Position numbers and translations under genes: made by a program
Part shown: positions 33,670 through 43,317 of the stretch, piece by piece
Numbering within the stretch: position 1 is the stretch's first letter
Layout of the letters: each line of letters opens with the position of its first letter
Assembly (NCBI GenBank): GCA_027460525.1
Contig: JAPZAS010000016.1
Location: 54,701 to 118,700 of the forward strand
Origin: Candidatus Methanoperedens sp.
Lineage (GTDB): Archaea > Halobacteriota > Methanosarcinia > Methanosarcinales > Methanoperedenaceae
Direction: 5' to 3'
Length of the DNA: 64,000 nt
The notes under the pieces: model-generated
Told to the model about the DNA's origin: nothing
Database searches by the model: none
What the model saw: the letters and a program-made list of their open reading frames with translations, nothing else

Positions 33670-34782
33670 ATGCCTGTAAAACAAAAAGAACCGCTCATAA
33701 TGCACCCGCGCCCAAGCTCGATTGTGGCTGCATTGTACACCTTGAGAGATCTCGACACAGATGTTGTGATACTGCACGGTCCTCCGGGATGCAGCTTCAA
33801 GCATGCCAGGCTTCTCGAGGAGGACGGGATGAGAGTTGTTACCACCTCGCTTGATGAATCAGGATTCGTCTTCGGGGGGCACGATTCCTTGGTTGAAGTC
33901 CTTGAAAAGGTTATCGAACGGTTCAAACCCAAACGCATCGGCATAGTGGGGACATGTGCAAGCATGATTATAGGCGAGGAGCTGCACGAAGCGGTTACAC
34001 AGGTCCAGCCTGATGTGCCTGTTATTGAGGTTGAAGTGCATGCAGGCTACAGGGACAACACAAAAGGAGTGATTATGGCGCTTGAATCCGCGCTTGCCGC
34101 CGGGATTATAAGCGAGGCGGAATTCGAGAGGCAGAAGGCGTTGCTGAAAGAAGCCACTATGGTTGAAAAGCGCCATGGAGCAGCCAGCAAAGAATACCTT
34201 GAGCCAAGCCGCGGAGATTTAAAATATAAGGTGGCTGAAAGGTTGCTTGAGCTTATGAAACAGGGAAAAAAAGGGCTCAACATACTCAACGCGAAAAAGG
34301 AGACTGCTTTCATGTTTGCGGATATCAACCTTGCAGTGGCGCAGGTTGCCGAGAAGTTCGGAACTCGAGTAATAAACATGGCGAACCTTGATGAGAACCT
34401 GGGGCTTCCCAAGAACAGGAGAAATGCACGCGAAATCAGAGAAGAATTAACGCAGAAAGGCTTTGAAATCCACCACATAATAGGAGGACTGGACGAGTAC
34501 CCCATAGCCGGGGATACAGCCAGCCGGATAATAGGTGAAAAATACTCCGATTTCGATTTTGCGGTAATAACTGGCGTGCCGCATGCGCTTCCCATGGAAA
34601 ACATAAAGAACATGGAGTTATTCTCCATCACGAACGGACCGCGCCAGGTAGTGCCGTTAAAAGAGATGGGGCATAAGCACGTGGTGGTGGAAATTGACCT
34701 GCATCCAAAGACACTTGGTGTGAACCACATCGTGGAGTCAGAATTCGGCGCCACGCTGCGGGAGATGAGCAAGGATGCCTAA
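33670..34782 (+). CDS. cfbD: Ni-sirohydrochlorin a,c-diamide reductive cyclase, catalytic subunit CfbD
   Basis: A 370-residue nitrogenase NifD/NifK-like protein. With CfbC it performs the six-electron reduction and lactam ring closure of Ni-sirohydrochlorin a,c-diamide in coenzyme F430 synthesis. Candidate cluster ligands are the cysteines in [13 protein letters not shown] (about residue 42) and [14 protein letters not shown] (about residue 104). The short single-subunit length is normal for CfbD. It overlaps cfbC by eight bases. A perfect palindrome lies just upstream. Confidence 0.92.
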   Translation: MPVKQKEPLIMHPRPSSIVAALYTLRDLDTDVVILHGPPGCSFKHARLLEEDGMRVVTTSLDESGFVFGGHDSLVEVLEKVIERFKPKRIGIVGTCASMIIGEELHEAVTQVQPDVPVIEVEVHAGYRDNTKGVIMALESALAAGIISEAEFERQKALLKEATMVEKRHGAASKEYLEPSRGDLKYKVAERLLELMKQGKKGLNILNAKKETAFMFADINLAVAQVAEKFGTRVINMANLDENLGLPKNRRNAREIREELTQKGFEIHHIIGGLDEYPIAGDTASRIIGEKYSDFDFAVITGVPHALPMENIKNMELFSITNGPRQVVPLKEMGHKHVVVEIDLHPKTLGVNHIVESEFGATLREMSKDA

Positions 34783-35566
34783 GCAGATTGCAATCTACGG
34801 CAAAGGCGGCATCGGAAAATCAAGCACGGCTTCGAATGTGGCTGCGGCATGCGCCGATGATGGCTACCGGGTCACGATAATAGGATGCGACCCGAAGAGC
34901 GATTCTTCCATTACATTATTGCGCGGGAGGAGAATTCCCACGATTATGGATCTGATGAGGCAGGGCGAAGACATAAAAGAAGAGGACATTGTATTCAACG
35001 GGTATAAAGGCGTAAAATGCGTGGAAATCGGAGGTCCTGAGCCGGGCATAGGCTGTGCAGGCAGGGGCATCATCGTGGCGATAAGCCTGCTTAAGAAAAT
35101 CTCAAGAGCGATTGAGGATACCGACCTCGTGATATACGATGTGCCCGGCGACATTGTTTGCGGGGGATTCGTGGCGCCTGTAAAGAAAGGATTGGTAAAC
35201 GAGGCTTACGTGCTCACCTCTGGCGAGTACATGCCTTTGTATGCCGCAAATAACATCTGCAGGGGGCTTTCACGCCTTGAGATGACGCTTAACGGCGTGA
35301 TCTGCAATTCACGTGGGGCGCCGAATGAGGAAAACATAGTCACCGAGTTCGCAAAGGAAATAGGGAGCCAGATGATCGCATTTATCCCGAAAGATGTTCT
35401 GGTGCAGACATGCGAAAGGGAGGGTTTTTCTGTTATTGAAAATGCCCCTGATTCCAGTATAGCAGGAGTTTACCGCAAACTTGCAAGGAGTATCATGACA
35501 AGAAATGAAGGTAAAATTCCTGTGCCTCTTAACGACATGAGATTGAGGGAACTCACAAGGATTTAA
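34775..35566 (+). CDS. cfbC: Ni-sirohydrochlorin a,c-diamide reductive cyclase, reductase subunit CfbC (NifH-like)
   Basis: A 263-residue NifH-type iron protein that passes electrons to CfbD with ATP hydrolysis. It shows the P-loop [13 protein letters not shown] and switch region GCDPKSDSS. The two cysteines that hold the bridging 4Fe-4S cluster of the dimer are visible in [12 protein letters not shown] and [12 protein letters not shown]. Adjacent cfbD and nearby cfbB support the F430 role rather than nitrogen fixation. Confidence 0.93.
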   Translation: MPKQIAIYGKGGIGKSSTASNVAAACADDGYRVTIIGCDPKSDSSITLLRGRRIPTIMDLMRQGEDIKEEDIVFNGYKGVKCVEIGGPEPGIGCAGRGIIVAISLLKKISRAIEDTDLVIYDVPGDIVCGGFVAPVKKGLVNEAYVLTSGEYMPLYAANNICRGLSRLEMTLNGVICNSRGAPNEENIVTEFAKEIGSQMIAFIPKDVLVQTCEREGFSVIENAPDSSIAGVYRKLARSIMTRNEGKIPVPLNDMRLRELTRI

Positions 35567-35570
35567 AACC

Positions 35571-35828
35571 TCATGCTACTAATTCTTCATACGCATATGT
35601 ATGCCCGATTAAGCGGAGATCTTTGGTAAACCCTTTCTCAAGCTCTTTTCTGATTTTCTGCATCTTCTCGTGGGTTCCTTTTGTGTAATAGCGCTCACCA
35701 CATTTCATGCACACGCCCGCTTCCACTGTCAGCACTGCTGTATTGCAGCCGCCTTTGACGAGCTTCTCTACTTTTTTCTCTATCACTTCGCCACCGCAGT
35801 GGGGACAGACTGGAATTATCCTTTCCAT
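35571..35828 (-). CDS. YgiT/MqsA-type zinc-finger antitoxin-like protein
   Basis: An 85-residue protein with two CxxC pairs (CPHCGGEV near residue 8 and CMKCGERYY near residue 40), the zinc-finger layout of the YgiT-type proteins found as antitoxins. No C-terminal HTH is obvious in the helical tail. The ATG at 35828 has GAGGTG six bases upstream, which overlaps the stop codon of the DUF4258 gene. The two genes therefore form a tight toxin-antitoxin-like pair, set on the opposite strand between cfbC and cfbB. Confidence 0.78.
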   Translation of the reverse strand: MERIIPVCPHCGGEVIEKKVEKLVKGGCNTAVLTVEAGVCMKCGERYYTKGTHEKMQKIRKELEKGFTKDLRLIGHTYAYEELVA

Positions 35829-35833
35829 ATTTT

Positions 35834-36151
35834 TCACCTCTTTTGTTTTCTTATTTTATAATCGAGCCACTTTTCAGGGTCGGGTATATACGCAGTTACG
35901 AGTACGGCTATTTTATGCTCCTCTGAATATGCCCATACGCTGTGTATATGCCTATCGTTCTTATCTCTGCCATATATCAAGCAGCTTGGAAATGGCTTAT
36001 CATCAGCATAATCTTCTATCACTTCACCATGAAATACCGAATAATACAGGTCATCGTCATCGATTGCATCATTTTCAAGCTCTTCGTCTGCATGCTCTGA
36101 AATGTTTACGTATCCTTTTAGTATTGCTTCATGTATTTTTATAATATCCAT
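35834..36151 (-). CDS. DUF4258-like putative toxin
   Basis: A 105-residue protein with the DUF4258 layout: an ISEHADEEL helix near the N-terminus, an acidic segment, GEVIEDYADDKPFPSCLIYG, then strands with HIHSVWAYSEEHKIAVLVTAY and the ending PDPEKW. Such RelE/BrnT-like folds are often ribonuclease toxins paired with a YgiT-type partner, and that partner follows immediately. Toxicity is inferred from pairing, not shown. Confidence 0.75.
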   Translation of the reverse strand: MDIIKIHEAILKGYVNISEHADEELENDAIDDDDLYYSVFHGEVIEDYADDKPFPSCLIYGRDKNDRHIHSVWAYSEEHKIAVLVTAYIPDPEKWLDYKIRKQKR

Positions 36152-36210
36152 TTAAGTTTATCCTCAATGTTCCTCTTTAGAGCCTTTAGGAAAAGTCAAT
36201 TAAGGGCAAT

Positions 36211-36219
36211 AATATATAA
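36211..36219 (+). promoter_or_regulatory. TATA box of cfbB
   Basis: AATATATAA lies about 55 bp before the cfbB ATG and would place the transcript start near 36240, giving a leader of about 30 bases. Confidence 0.45.
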
Positions 36220-36270
36220 GTCAATTGGTATGTTTTATGCGTAACCAGACTATAATAAAAGTTACAAATT

Positions 36271-37704
36271 ATGACCGTTTCGCTTGATATCCCACGCATC
36301 CTGATTGCCGGAGACCGCTCCTCGGCAGGAAAAACCACGATCTCAATCGGGATAATGTCTGTGCTGAGAGATATGGGTTATAAGGTGCAGCCTTTTAAGG
36401 TCGGTCTTGATTTCATCGACCCGAGCTACCATACGGAGGTGACAGGCAGATATTCGCGGAACCTCGACGGTTACCTGATGTCTGAACCTGCGGTCAAAGA
36501 GGTATTCTCCCATGCTGCCAATGGCTCTGATATCGCCATCATAGAAGGCGTGCGCGGGCTTTTCGAGGGGCTTGAAGCCACAAGCGATACCGGGAGCACG
36601 GCACAGATTGCCAAAATGTTAAAATGCCCTGTCATCCTTGTCATCAATGCAAGGAGCATCACAAGGAGCACGGCAGCACTTGTTTCTGGGTATAAATCAT
36701 TCGACCCCCAGGTGAACATCGCTGGGGTAATCCTGAATAACATCGGCAGCCCTCGCCATGGTGAAAAGGCAAGGACTGCGATTGAGACTTACACCGATAC
36801 CCACGTTATAGGTGAAATTCCGCGCAACGATTCCATGAAAATCTCGATGAGACATCTCGGTCTGATTCCTGCCCTCGAAGGGAGGCGCAGGCTGGATGAC
36901 TTTGATGCGCGCTTGGAAGGGATTAAGAATATCATAAAAGAAGGAGTGGATATTGATGCACTCATATCCATCGCTAAATCAGCACAACCTCTCGTAAGAC
37001 CAAAGACCAACATTTTTAAAATTCAATCCCCCCGGAACAGGGAAAAAATTGGAATTGCTCTTGATGAAGCATTTAATTTCTATTACCGGGATAACCTCGA
37101 ATTGCTTGAACTGGCAGGCGCAGAACTTGTTTATTTCAGCCCTGTGAATGACACCGCTCTGCCTCAGGTTGACGGTCTGTACATAGGGGGCGGATATCCA
37201 GAACTCTTCGCCAGGGAACTTGAGGACAATATCCCTATGAGGGAATCCATCAAGCAGGCTTCAGCAGAAGGACTGCCTATCTATGCAGAATGTGGAGGGC
37301 TCATGTATTTAACACAGGAGATCAGGACAGCAGTATCAGGGAGCGGGAATTATCACATGGCTGAGATGGAGGAAGGGGCTTTTGCAATGGTAGGGGCGAT
37401 TCCGGGGAGGACATTGATGGGACATAAGCGGGTTGTGAGCTACAACATCGGCAGCTTTGTAAAGGACAATGTTATAGGTAAAGCGGGCGCTTCATTTATC
37501 GGACATGAATTCCACCATTCTGAGATACTGGATCTTCCTGATGACACAGCATTTGCCATGAAACTTGAGCGAGGGATTGGGATCAAAGGAGAACTGGACG
37601 GCATACTTGTGAAGAATACCCTTGCTGCGTACGCTCACCTGCATGCAGCCTCATATACTGATTTTGCGAGGTCGTTTGTGGATTTTTGCATTAAAAGATC
37701 TTAG
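36271..37704 (+). CDS. cfbB: Ni-sirohydrochlorin a,c-diamide synthase CfbB
   Basis: A 477-residue CbiA/CobB/CfbB-family amidase. It has an N-terminal ATP-binding domain with P-loop AGDRSSAGKTTISIG and KVGLDFIDPSYH. The C-terminal class I glutamine amidotransferase domain has YIGGGYPELFARELEDN and the catalytic cysteine in YAECGGLMYLT near residue 350. The family amidates the a and c side chains of cobyrinate or Ni-sirohydrochlorin. Neighbouring cfbD-cfbC favours the F430 substrate, although a dual role in cobamide synthesis cannot be ruled out. Confidence 0.88.
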   Translation: MTVSLDIPRILIAGDRSSAGKTTISIGIMSVLRDMGYKVQPFKVGLDFIDPSYHTEVTGRYSRNLDGYLMSEPAVKEVFSHAANGSDIAIIEGVRGLFEGLEATSDTGSTAQIAKMLKCPVILVINARSITRSTAALVSGYKSFDPQVNIAGVILNNIGSPRHGEKARTAIETYTDTHVIGEIPRNDSMKISMRHLGLIPALEGRRRLDDFDARLEGIKNIIKEGVDIDALISIAKSAQPLVRPKTNIFKIQSPRNREKIGIALDEAFNFYYRDNLELLELAGAELVYFSPVNDTALPQVDGLYIGGGYPELFARELEDNIPMRESIKQASAEGLPIYAECGGLMYLTQEIRTAVSGSGNYHMAEMEEGAFAMVGAIPGRTLMGHKRVVSYNIGSFVKDNVIGKAGASFIGHEFHHSEILDLPDDTAFAMKLERGIGIKGELDGILVKNTLAAYAHLHAASYTDFARSFVDFCIKRS

Positions 37705-37812
37705 CTAAGATAACATCGCAAGGGCGAGTGAAATCATTAAAATGCCTATTACGAGTTTGGTCTTATTATCCATCCGCAGCGATGTCGGAATATAATATTT
37801 AAGCTTGCGCAT
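37705..37812 (-). CDS. Candidate 35-residue single-helix membrane protein
   Basis: The frame encodes MRKLKYYIPTSLRMDNKTKL followed by a hydrophobic end VIGILMISLALAMLS. A GAAGGG site lies nine bases before the ATG. It is convergent with cfbB and ends on the base after its stop codon. The positive N-terminus plus C-terminal helix resembles tail-anchored proteins such as Sec61-beta, but it is too short to assign. Small size leaves doubt that it is real. Confidence 0.4.
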   Translation of the reverse strand: MRKLKYYIPTSLRMDNKTKLVIGILMISLALAMLS

Positions 37813-37940
37813 TGATCAGTCCCTTCATCAAAGCCTTCGATATTTACTTCTTTTTTCCAGATAAATCTTTCTTTTCTTTGAACCGCAAGGTAGATAAACC
37901 ATAAAATTCAAGATAGAAATTGGATAGTGAAGGAATAAAA

Positions 37941-38180
37941 ATGTCCATAAATGAATTAATGTTGATGGTTTTTTTGCTCAACCTGCCTTTCGGTTATTTG
38001 AGGAGTAATGCCTCCAAGTTCTCCAGGCAGTGGATGATGGCTGTGCATATCCCTGTTCCGTTCGTGTTCTTATTGAGAATAATCTCGGGTTTGAACTGGA
38101 CTGCCATACCGCTGCTTGTGTTATCAGACGTTGCAGGACAGATAGCGGGCGGAAAGCTGCGAAAGCGCAACATTACCTGA
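37941..38180 (+). CDS. Hypothetical small membrane protein
   Basis: A 79-residue hydrophobic protein with two to three likely helices (INELMLMVFLLNLPFGYLR, then a second around VHIPVPFVFLLRIISG, then IPLLVLSDVAGQIAGG) and a basic tail (KLRKRN). Its ATG at 37941 has AAGGA upstream. It ends 37 bp before the ABC permease gene and may belong to the same transcript. I do not recognise its family. Confidence 0.6.
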   Translation: MSINELMLMVFLLNLPFGYLRSNASKFSRQWMMAVHIPVPFVFLLRIISGLNWTAIPLLVLSDVAGQIAGGKLRKRNIT

Positions 38181-38217
38181 AAAAGAATTATATACATGCT
38201 GTGACTGCAATGAGCCG

Positions 38218-39843
38218 ATGAAAAAAGGACATGTTATCCTCATAATTATATTATTCCTGATTTCCGTCACAGCAGCTTTCTATTTTTTTGATTATATAGA
38301 TTTTCCCGACCTTAAAAAGCTTCCCTACTACGCTGCATCATCCTTCCTGCGAATGAGCCTCGCTTATTTCTTTTCGCTATGCTTTGCATTATCGTACGGC
38401 TATATTGCTGCAACAAATAAGAAGGCGCGAAAGTTCATGCTGCCTTTTCTTGATATTCTCCAATCGGTGCCAATCCTGGGGTTTTTCCCCGCTGCGGTTC
38501 TCTTTTTCATAGGCCTTATCCACGGCAGACCCGGGGTTGAGGTGGCTGCCATCTTCCTGATTTTTACGAGCATGGCGTGGAACATGGCTTTTGGCGTGTA
38601 CGAGTCCCTCACCACCATCCCGAAAGAACTTGTTGAGGCTGCGGACAGTTTTGGGCTCCATGGGTGGCAGCGCCTTGAGAGCCTGACGCTTCCTGTGTGC
38701 GTTCCGAAAATGGTTTACAACAGCATAGTATCCTGGTCGGTTGGATGGTTTTTTCTGGTTGCTTCCGAGATCATCTCAGCAGGGTCGGAGTCGTATAAAC
38801 TTCCTGGGCTTGGAAGCTTCCTGATAGACACAACGTATTCAGGTAAAATTGCCCTTATGCTTGTGGGATTGTCAACCCTTATAATTATTATACTGTTACT
38901 TGAAGTATTTATATGGAAGCCGATGCAGTCGTGGGCTGACAAGTACAGCTATGAGTACGCGGGCGAAAAAAAACCCGGGGGGTTCATTTTTAGCACAAAG
39001 ATTATCAAACATTCATTCAGGTTTATTTTCGAGGTTTTTTCGAAAATAACGGTCACCATGTACATCATCTTCCATAAACATAAATGGATTAAAATTATTT
39101 CAAAATCCCTGGGTTATGTTATCCTGATTTCAGTCCTTGCGTATATTTCCTATGTACTTATTGTTTCCATCAATAAAATACTGCTAAACCTGCCTGCTGA
39201 AGCTTATTCTATTCCGCTTGCAATAGTATATTCATTCCTCCGACTAAGCGTTGCATACGTGATTTGTATTATCTGGACAATCCCGGCTGCATATTACATA
39301 GCAAAAAGTAAAAAAGCATCATCATACCTCATGCCTTTTATGGAAGTCGTAGCTTCTATCCCGGCGATTGCACTTTTTCCTGCGCTGGTCGTAATTTTTA
39401 TTAGATTCGGGAACCTGGATTTTGCAGCAATTATTCTCATACTTACTGGGATGCAGTGGTATATACTTTTTAACCTGATTGCAGGGGTAAAATCCATACC
39501 CAAAGAATTGGAGAACGCTGCTACTGCATTCGGAATTAAAGGAAAGCTCTACTGGAGGAAAGTTATTATACCAGCAATGTTTCCCTCGTTTGTGACAGGA
39601 AGCATAACCGCATGGGGTGGGGGATGGAACACCTTAATCGTTGCTGAATATATTGTCTATAAAGGTCAGGAATATCATCTATTCGGGATAGGATATCTGC
39701 TTGACAAAGCCACGTTTGAAACGCCAGATTCAAGTATGGTCATTTTGTCTGTACTCGGCATGTCTGTAACCATTATATTCCTGAACAGGCTTATATGGCA
39801 GCCACTGTACAGGAAAGCACTGGCTAAATATAAATTCGATTAA
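38218..39843 (+). CDS. ABC transporter permease, fused double BPD domain (NitT/TauT type)
   Basis: A 541-residue protein with two copies of a binding-protein-dependent permease domain (about residues 1-230 and 285-541). Each has the cytoplasmic EAA loop, seen as [20 protein letters not shown] in the first and [19 protein letters not shown] in the second. The family imports nitrate, sulfonates, thiamine precursors and similar anions. The ATPase and an AAA-associated gene follow within 14 bp. No binding protein is encoded nearby, so the substrate is unknown. Confidence 0.88.
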   Translation: MKKGHVILIIILFLISVTAAFYFFDYIDFPDLKKLPYYAASSFLRMSLAYFFSLCFALSYGYIAATNKKARKFMLPFLDILQSVPILGFFPAAVLFFIGLIHGRPGVEVAAIFLIFTSMAWNMAFGVYESLTTIPKELVEAADSFGLHGWQRLESLTLPVCVPKMVYNSIVSWSVGWFFLVASEIISAGSESYKLPGLGSFLIDTTYSGKIALMLVGLSTLIIIILLLEVFIWKPMQSWADKYSYEYAGEKKPGGFIFSTKIIKHSFRFIFEVFSKITVTMYIIFHKHKWIKIISKSLGYVILISVLAYISYVLIVSINKILLNLPAEAYSIPLAIVYSFLRLSVAYVICIIWTIPAAYYIAKSKKASSYLMPFMEVVASIPAIALFPALVVIFIRFGNLDFAAIILILTGMQWYILFNLIAGVKSIPKELENAATAFGIKGKLYWRKVIIPAMFPSFVTGSITAWGGGWNTLIVAEYIVYKGQEYHLFGIGYLLDKATFETPDSSMVILSVLGMSVTIIFLNRLIWQPLYRKALAKYKFD

Positions 39844-39853
39844 AGAGGCGGGA

Positions 39854-40600
39854 ATGCTTGCAGAAATAAAGAATGTATCGAAAAACTACGAAACAGACGG
39901 CAATAAACTATTTGTTCTTGACAATGTTAGTTTCTCAGTGGAAGATAACGATTTTATATGCATCGTTGGACCTTCGGGATGCGGAAAAAGCACTCTTTTG
40001 CGAATAATCGTAGGACTTGAAACCCCCACATCCGGAGAAGTGCTTTTTAAAGGCGAAGTAATTTCACCCGATAATCCCAAGGTAGCCATGGTTTTCCAGA
40101 ATTTCGCGCTTTTCCCATGGCTTACTGTTCAGGAGAACATAGAGCTTGTACTTGAATCGATGAAATTACAGAAAAAAGAAGAGGAGAAGAAAGCCTGCAA
40201 ATATATAAGAGCCGTGGGACTGGATGGCTTTGAAAAGGTTTATCCGCGTGAACTTTCTGGCGGCATGAAGCAGAGGGTGGGGTTTGCACGCGCTCTTGCA
40301 GTTGAGCCTGTATTATTATGCATGGATGAACCATTCTCATCGCTTGATGCTCTCACCTCCCAGAACTTAAAAGACGAACTGCTGATGCTGTGGGCTGAAG
40401 CCAGCATGCCGCCTGATGCGGTAATCATGGTTACTCATAATGTGGAGGAAGCGGTGTACATGGCTAATCGCATAATCATCCTTTCAGCGCGCCCGGGAAA
40501 AGTTGTGGCTGACTTGAGAATCGAATTAGCAAGACCCCGCAACAGGAAAGACCCGGAGTTCTATCGATGGGTTGATAAGGTGTATTCACTAATAGTATAA
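39854..40600 (+). CDS. ABC transporter ATP-binding protein (NitT/TauT type)
   Basis: A 248-residue ATPase with Walker [13 protein letters not shown] near residue 38, Q-loop [12 protein letters not shown], signature [16 protein letters not shown] and Walker [13 protein letters not shown]. It is closest in layout to SsuB/TauB/NrtD. It is the energy-supplying partner of the permease at 38218 and is followed four bases later by the AAA-associated C-terminal-type protein. Confidence 0.92.
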   Translation: MLAEIKNVSKNYETDGNKLFVLDNVSFSVEDNDFICIVGPSGCGKSTLLRIIVGLETPTSGEVLFKGEVISPDNPKVAMVFQNFALFPWLTVQENIELVLESMKLQKKEEEKKACKYIRAVGLDGFEKVYPRELSGGMKQRVGFARALAVEPVLLCMDEPFSSLDALTSQNLKDELLMLWAEASMPPDAVIMVTHNVEEAVYMANRIIILSARPGKVVADLRIELARPRNRKDPEFYRWVDKVYSLIV

Positions 40601-40603
40601 TCT

Positions 40604-41077
40604 ATGATTTTCCCGAAGGCAACAATCAGCGAAATTACAGGACTGCTTGAAGCAGTCAATGATGCAGGAGGGGTAGAGGATGCCGCACGTCTTGCTGCCG
40701 ATTTTGATCTTGAACTTGATGAGATACTCCCTTCTATCGATGGTGCTGAATTGCTCGGGTTTGTTACAGTTACAAACGGCAATATCGAACTCACCGGAGA
40801 TGCCCAGAAACTTCTTGACACAGGTATACGGGAAAGAAAAAAAATCATAAGGGAGAAAGTTGCAGGCGTGGAGATAATAAAAGAGCTCAAGAATAAACTC
40901 CTGGAATCGAATGAGCGCAAAATGAGTAAAGAAGATGCCCTAAAAATTATTCAGAAAAGTATTTCCACTGCCGATATTGGGAGTTATTTAAAGATAATTA
41001 TTAATTGGACAAGACACGCTGGATTGATAGGCTATAACAGCGATTCCGAGGAGATATTCCTTATGTCCAGGGAGTGA
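40604..41077 (+). CDS. AAA-associated domain-containing protein
   Basis: A 157-residue protein resembling the domain often found fused to the C-terminus of NitT/TauT-type ATPases in archaea (AAA_assoc_C). It opens MIFPKATISEITGLLEAVND and includes AADFDLELDEILPSIDGAEL and the C-terminal YLKIIINWTRHAGLIGYN. It probably regulates or stabilises the transporter ATPase encoded directly before it. The split-gene arrangement is common; function is inferred from association. Confidence 0.8.
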   Translation: MIFPKATISEITGLLEAVNDAGGVEDAARLAADFDLELDEILPSIDGAELLGFVTVTNGNIELTGDAQKLLDTGIRERKKIIREKVAGVEIIKELKNKLLESNERKMSKEDALKIIQKSISTADIGSYLKIIINWTRHAGLIGYNSDSEEIFLMSRE

Positions 41078-41117
41078 GGGAAAAGATTTAAGTATCGATG
41101 CGGTAAACAACCTATTC

Positions 41118-41426
41118 ATGTTCGATAGTCCTATGCAATTACTCTTGATTTTGATTGTAGCCCTGTTCTTATTCGGTCCCAACAAACTTCCAGAAATGGC
41201 TCGTTCCCTGGGTAAGGCTGTAGGGGAATTCAAGAAAGCACAGGTGGAATACGAATATGAGCTAAAACGATTGGATAAACCACTGGATGACAGAGACATA
41301 AAAATCCATAATTTAGCGATAGAAATGGGCATAGATGTAAGAAACAAGACATCTGAACAGCTTGTTGAAGAAATACGCTCCAAGATAAAATCGAATGAGA
41401 GTTCACCTGTGAAAGCGGCAGGGTAG
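41118..41426 (+). CDS. tatA: TatA-family translocase protein, copy 1
   Basis: A 102-residue TatA/TatE-like protein with a short N-terminal membrane helix (PMQLLLILIVALFLFGP), the hinge LFGPNKLPEMARSLGKAVGE and an amphipathic charged helix (FKKAQVEYEYELKRL). TatA oligomers form the pore for folded proteins with twin-arginine signals, such as the iron-sulfur protein at 44801. No tatC is present in the window. The acidic and basic tail is longer than in minimal TatA. Confidence 0.9.
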   Translation: MFDSPMQLLLILIVALFLFGPNKLPEMARSLGKAVGEFKKAQVEYEYELKRLDKPLDDRDIKIHNLAIEMGIDVRNKTSEQLVEEIRSKIKSNESSPVKAAG

Positions 41427-41476
41427 CATGCTTTCCAGTGCAAAGATTTAAGTTCCAAAGAATAAATAATACACTC

Positions 41477-41785
41477 ATGCTTGATAGTGAGACAATATTA
41501 CTAGTGATAATAGTAGCCATAATTTTATTCGGCTCAAGTAAGATTCCAGAGCTTGCACGTTCACTCGGCAAAGCCACTGGCGAGTTTAAGAAAGCACAGC
41601 GTGAGACCGAACTCGAATTGAAGGATTTTGAGAAATCGGTCAGGGAAGGTAAATCTCAGGATGAAAAAACCTCGAAGATAAAACAGATGGCTTCCGACCT
41701 TGGTATAACTACTGAAGGAAAAAGCGACGAGCAATTGCTGGATGAAATAAAGAAAAAAATGCCAACTGTAAAATCCGAAAAATAA
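41477..41785 (+). CDS. tatA: TatA-family translocase protein, copy 2
   Basis: A 102-residue TatA-like paralogue of the preceding gene: MLDSETILLVIIVAIILFGS, then the hinge SSKIPELARSLGKATGEFKK and a charged tail ending in lysines. The two copies share the hinge and also the C-terminal motif for a small domain (LGITTEGKSDEQLLDEIKKK here, MGIDVRNKTSEQLVEEIRSK in copy 1), so they arose by duplication. The ATG at 41477 gives the normal start. It is convergent with DUF1699, separated by an A-rich 11-bp gap. Confidence 0.9.
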   Translation: MLDSETILLVIIVAIILFGSSKIPELARSLGKATGEFKKAQRETELELKDFEKSVREGKSQDEKTSKIKQMASDLGITTEGKSDEQLLDEIKKKMPTVKSEK

Positions 41786-41796
41786 AAATAAAAAAT

Positions 41797-42207
41797 TTAT
41801 TTCTTCTTTGACTTTTCCTTTAACAGGAATTTTAATAAATCCTTACTGAGGCGCGTCTCCCTTCCCAGTCTATCCAGAACCGCAGACTCGGATAAGCCTT
41901 CTCTTTTGAGTTCATCCATCCTGTCGAACACGGCAGGTTTTACCTCGGAATATTCATTAATGTCTTTTCTATGCCCCCACACATCCCCTTCCAGTAATGC
42001 TATGCCCTGCATATCAAGAAACATTCGTGTTGAATCCGATATCGTCTTGATATACGAACTTGGTATATGTATGGCTTTCACATTGGGGCATGTCTGCACC
42101 AGTGTGAAGATGTCTTTGTTTGATGGTCTGAAGGCAAGATGAATTATCTTTTCGCCTGTTCCAAGGGAATTGATTTCCTCTTTAGAGCTTACTACTCGAA
42201 TCCTCAT
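41797..42207 (-). CDS. DUF1699 family archaeal protein
   Basis: A 136-residue protein of the archaeal DUF1699 family: MRIRVVSSKEEINSLGTGEK, then IIHLAFRPSNKDIFTLVQTC and the central HIPSSYIKTISDSTRMFLDM and LLEGDVWGHRKDINEY. The C-terminus is a helical, lysine-rich tail. No function is established. It has no close operon partner, with larB on the same strand 150 bp further up. Confidence 0.8.
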   Translation of the reverse strand: MRIRVVSSKEEINSLGTGEKIIHLAFRPSNKDIFTLVQTCPNVKAIHIPSSYIKTISDSTRMFLDMQGIALLEGDVWGHRKDINEYSEVKPAVFDRMDELKREGLSESAVLDRLGRETRLSKDLLKFLLKEKSKKK

Positions 42208-42357
42208 ATTATTTTACCTCTTTATTTTAGATTGTATTTACTATGACTTTTTCACATTGTATAGAAATTAATCCAAACACTCAAGAGACATCTACAATTT
42301 CACCATATAAATAATCTTCGCTTTTTAAGCGATATTTGAAACAAGTTAATGTATGTC

Positions 42358-43137
42358 TCATACTTTTTCAATCCTGTTTTTTGCAACGAGATTGGCTATC
42401 CGCGCTGCATAAGCTCCTGCTACAAAACCCGCATCTATATTTACCACGGCAAGAACAGAACAGGACTGGAGCATGGATAGAAGCGCGGCTTCGCCTTTGC
42501 CTCCCGCACCATATCCTGTTGAAACAGGAACCCCGATTACAGGTACATCAACCAGTCCCGCCACTATTGCAGGAAGCGTGCCTTCACGTCCTGCCGCTAC
42601 CACAATCGAATCCACACCTGCCTCAACAAGCCTTGTTAATTCAGGAAATAGCCTGTGAATTCCTGCCACGCCCACATCGTATATGGCGGTAACGGAACAG
42701 CCCATCTCCGCTGCTATCAGCTTTGCCTCCTCCGCAACCGGGATATCAGCGGTACCGGCAGAAATAACGCCAACCCTGCCGCCTGTTCTTGCAACAGAAT
42801 CGCCGATAACAACAATTCTTGCACGCCCAAACCATCTGATATTCGACCCCATCTCTTCGGTCAGTGATTTCAGCGCTGTGTAATTCTCTTCACTTGCCCG
42901 GGTTATAATAGCTCTCCCTTCATTCTTCAGATGAATACGTGCTATAGAGACTACTTCATCGCATGTCTTGCAATCGGCTATAATAGCTTCGGGGATGCCC
43001 ACCCTCTTTGCGCGATGGGTGTCAACTCTTGCGATATCTGATAACAACTCATAGTTGGTTATCCGAAGCTGTCTTTCCGCATCTTCAAGGCTCATCTCAT
43101 TATTTTTTAATTTTTTTAGTATACGAGACAGCTCCAT
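42358..43137 (-). CDS. larB: LarB-family (nickel-pincer cofactor synthesis/AIR carboxylase-like) protein
   Basis: A 259-residue protein. The N-terminal helical region (MELSRILKKLKNNEMSLEDA) is followed by a PurE-like NAD/CO2-binding domain with VIGDSVARTGGRVGVISAGT and VVAAGREGTLPAIVAGLV. In bacteria LarB carboxylates nicotinic acid adenine dinucleotide for the nickel-pincer nucleotide; archaeal homologues are common and less studied. LarC and LarE are not in the window. The start at 43137 matches the family; the frame continues 49 codons upstream through AT-rich DNA. Confidence 0.85.
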   Translation of the reverse strand: MELSRILKKLKNNEMSLEDAERQLRITNYELLSDIARVDTHRAKRVGIPEAIIADCKTCDEVVSIARIHLKNEGRAIITRASEENYTALKSLTEEMGSNIRWFGRARIVVIGDSVARTGGRVGVISAGTADIPVAEEAKLIAAEMGCSVTAIYDVGVAGIHRLFPELTRLVEAGVDSIVVAAGREGTLPAIVAGLVDVPVIGVPVSTGYGAGGKGEAALLSMLQSCSVLAVVNIDAGFVAGAYAARIANLVAKNRIEKV

Positions 43138-43317
43138 GCACTGAAATACGCTGGCATATAGATTATTCTTACGCATCAAAACGCTAAGAACTGCACGCAA
43201 TAAGATAAAAACCAAAAGCTTAAATATAAAATAATATGTTAGTTGAGAGCTAAAAACGGATAGATTTAAAGCGAAAAAAGGCAAAACGTACTTGCCAAAA
43301 ACGGAAGGTTTGATGAT

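Noticed and set aside
33670..35566. Nitrogenase nifD/nifH genes
   Set aside because: The NifD-like protein is short and single, with no nifK or cofactor genes. Adjacent cfbB and the archaeal context fit F430 synthesis instead.
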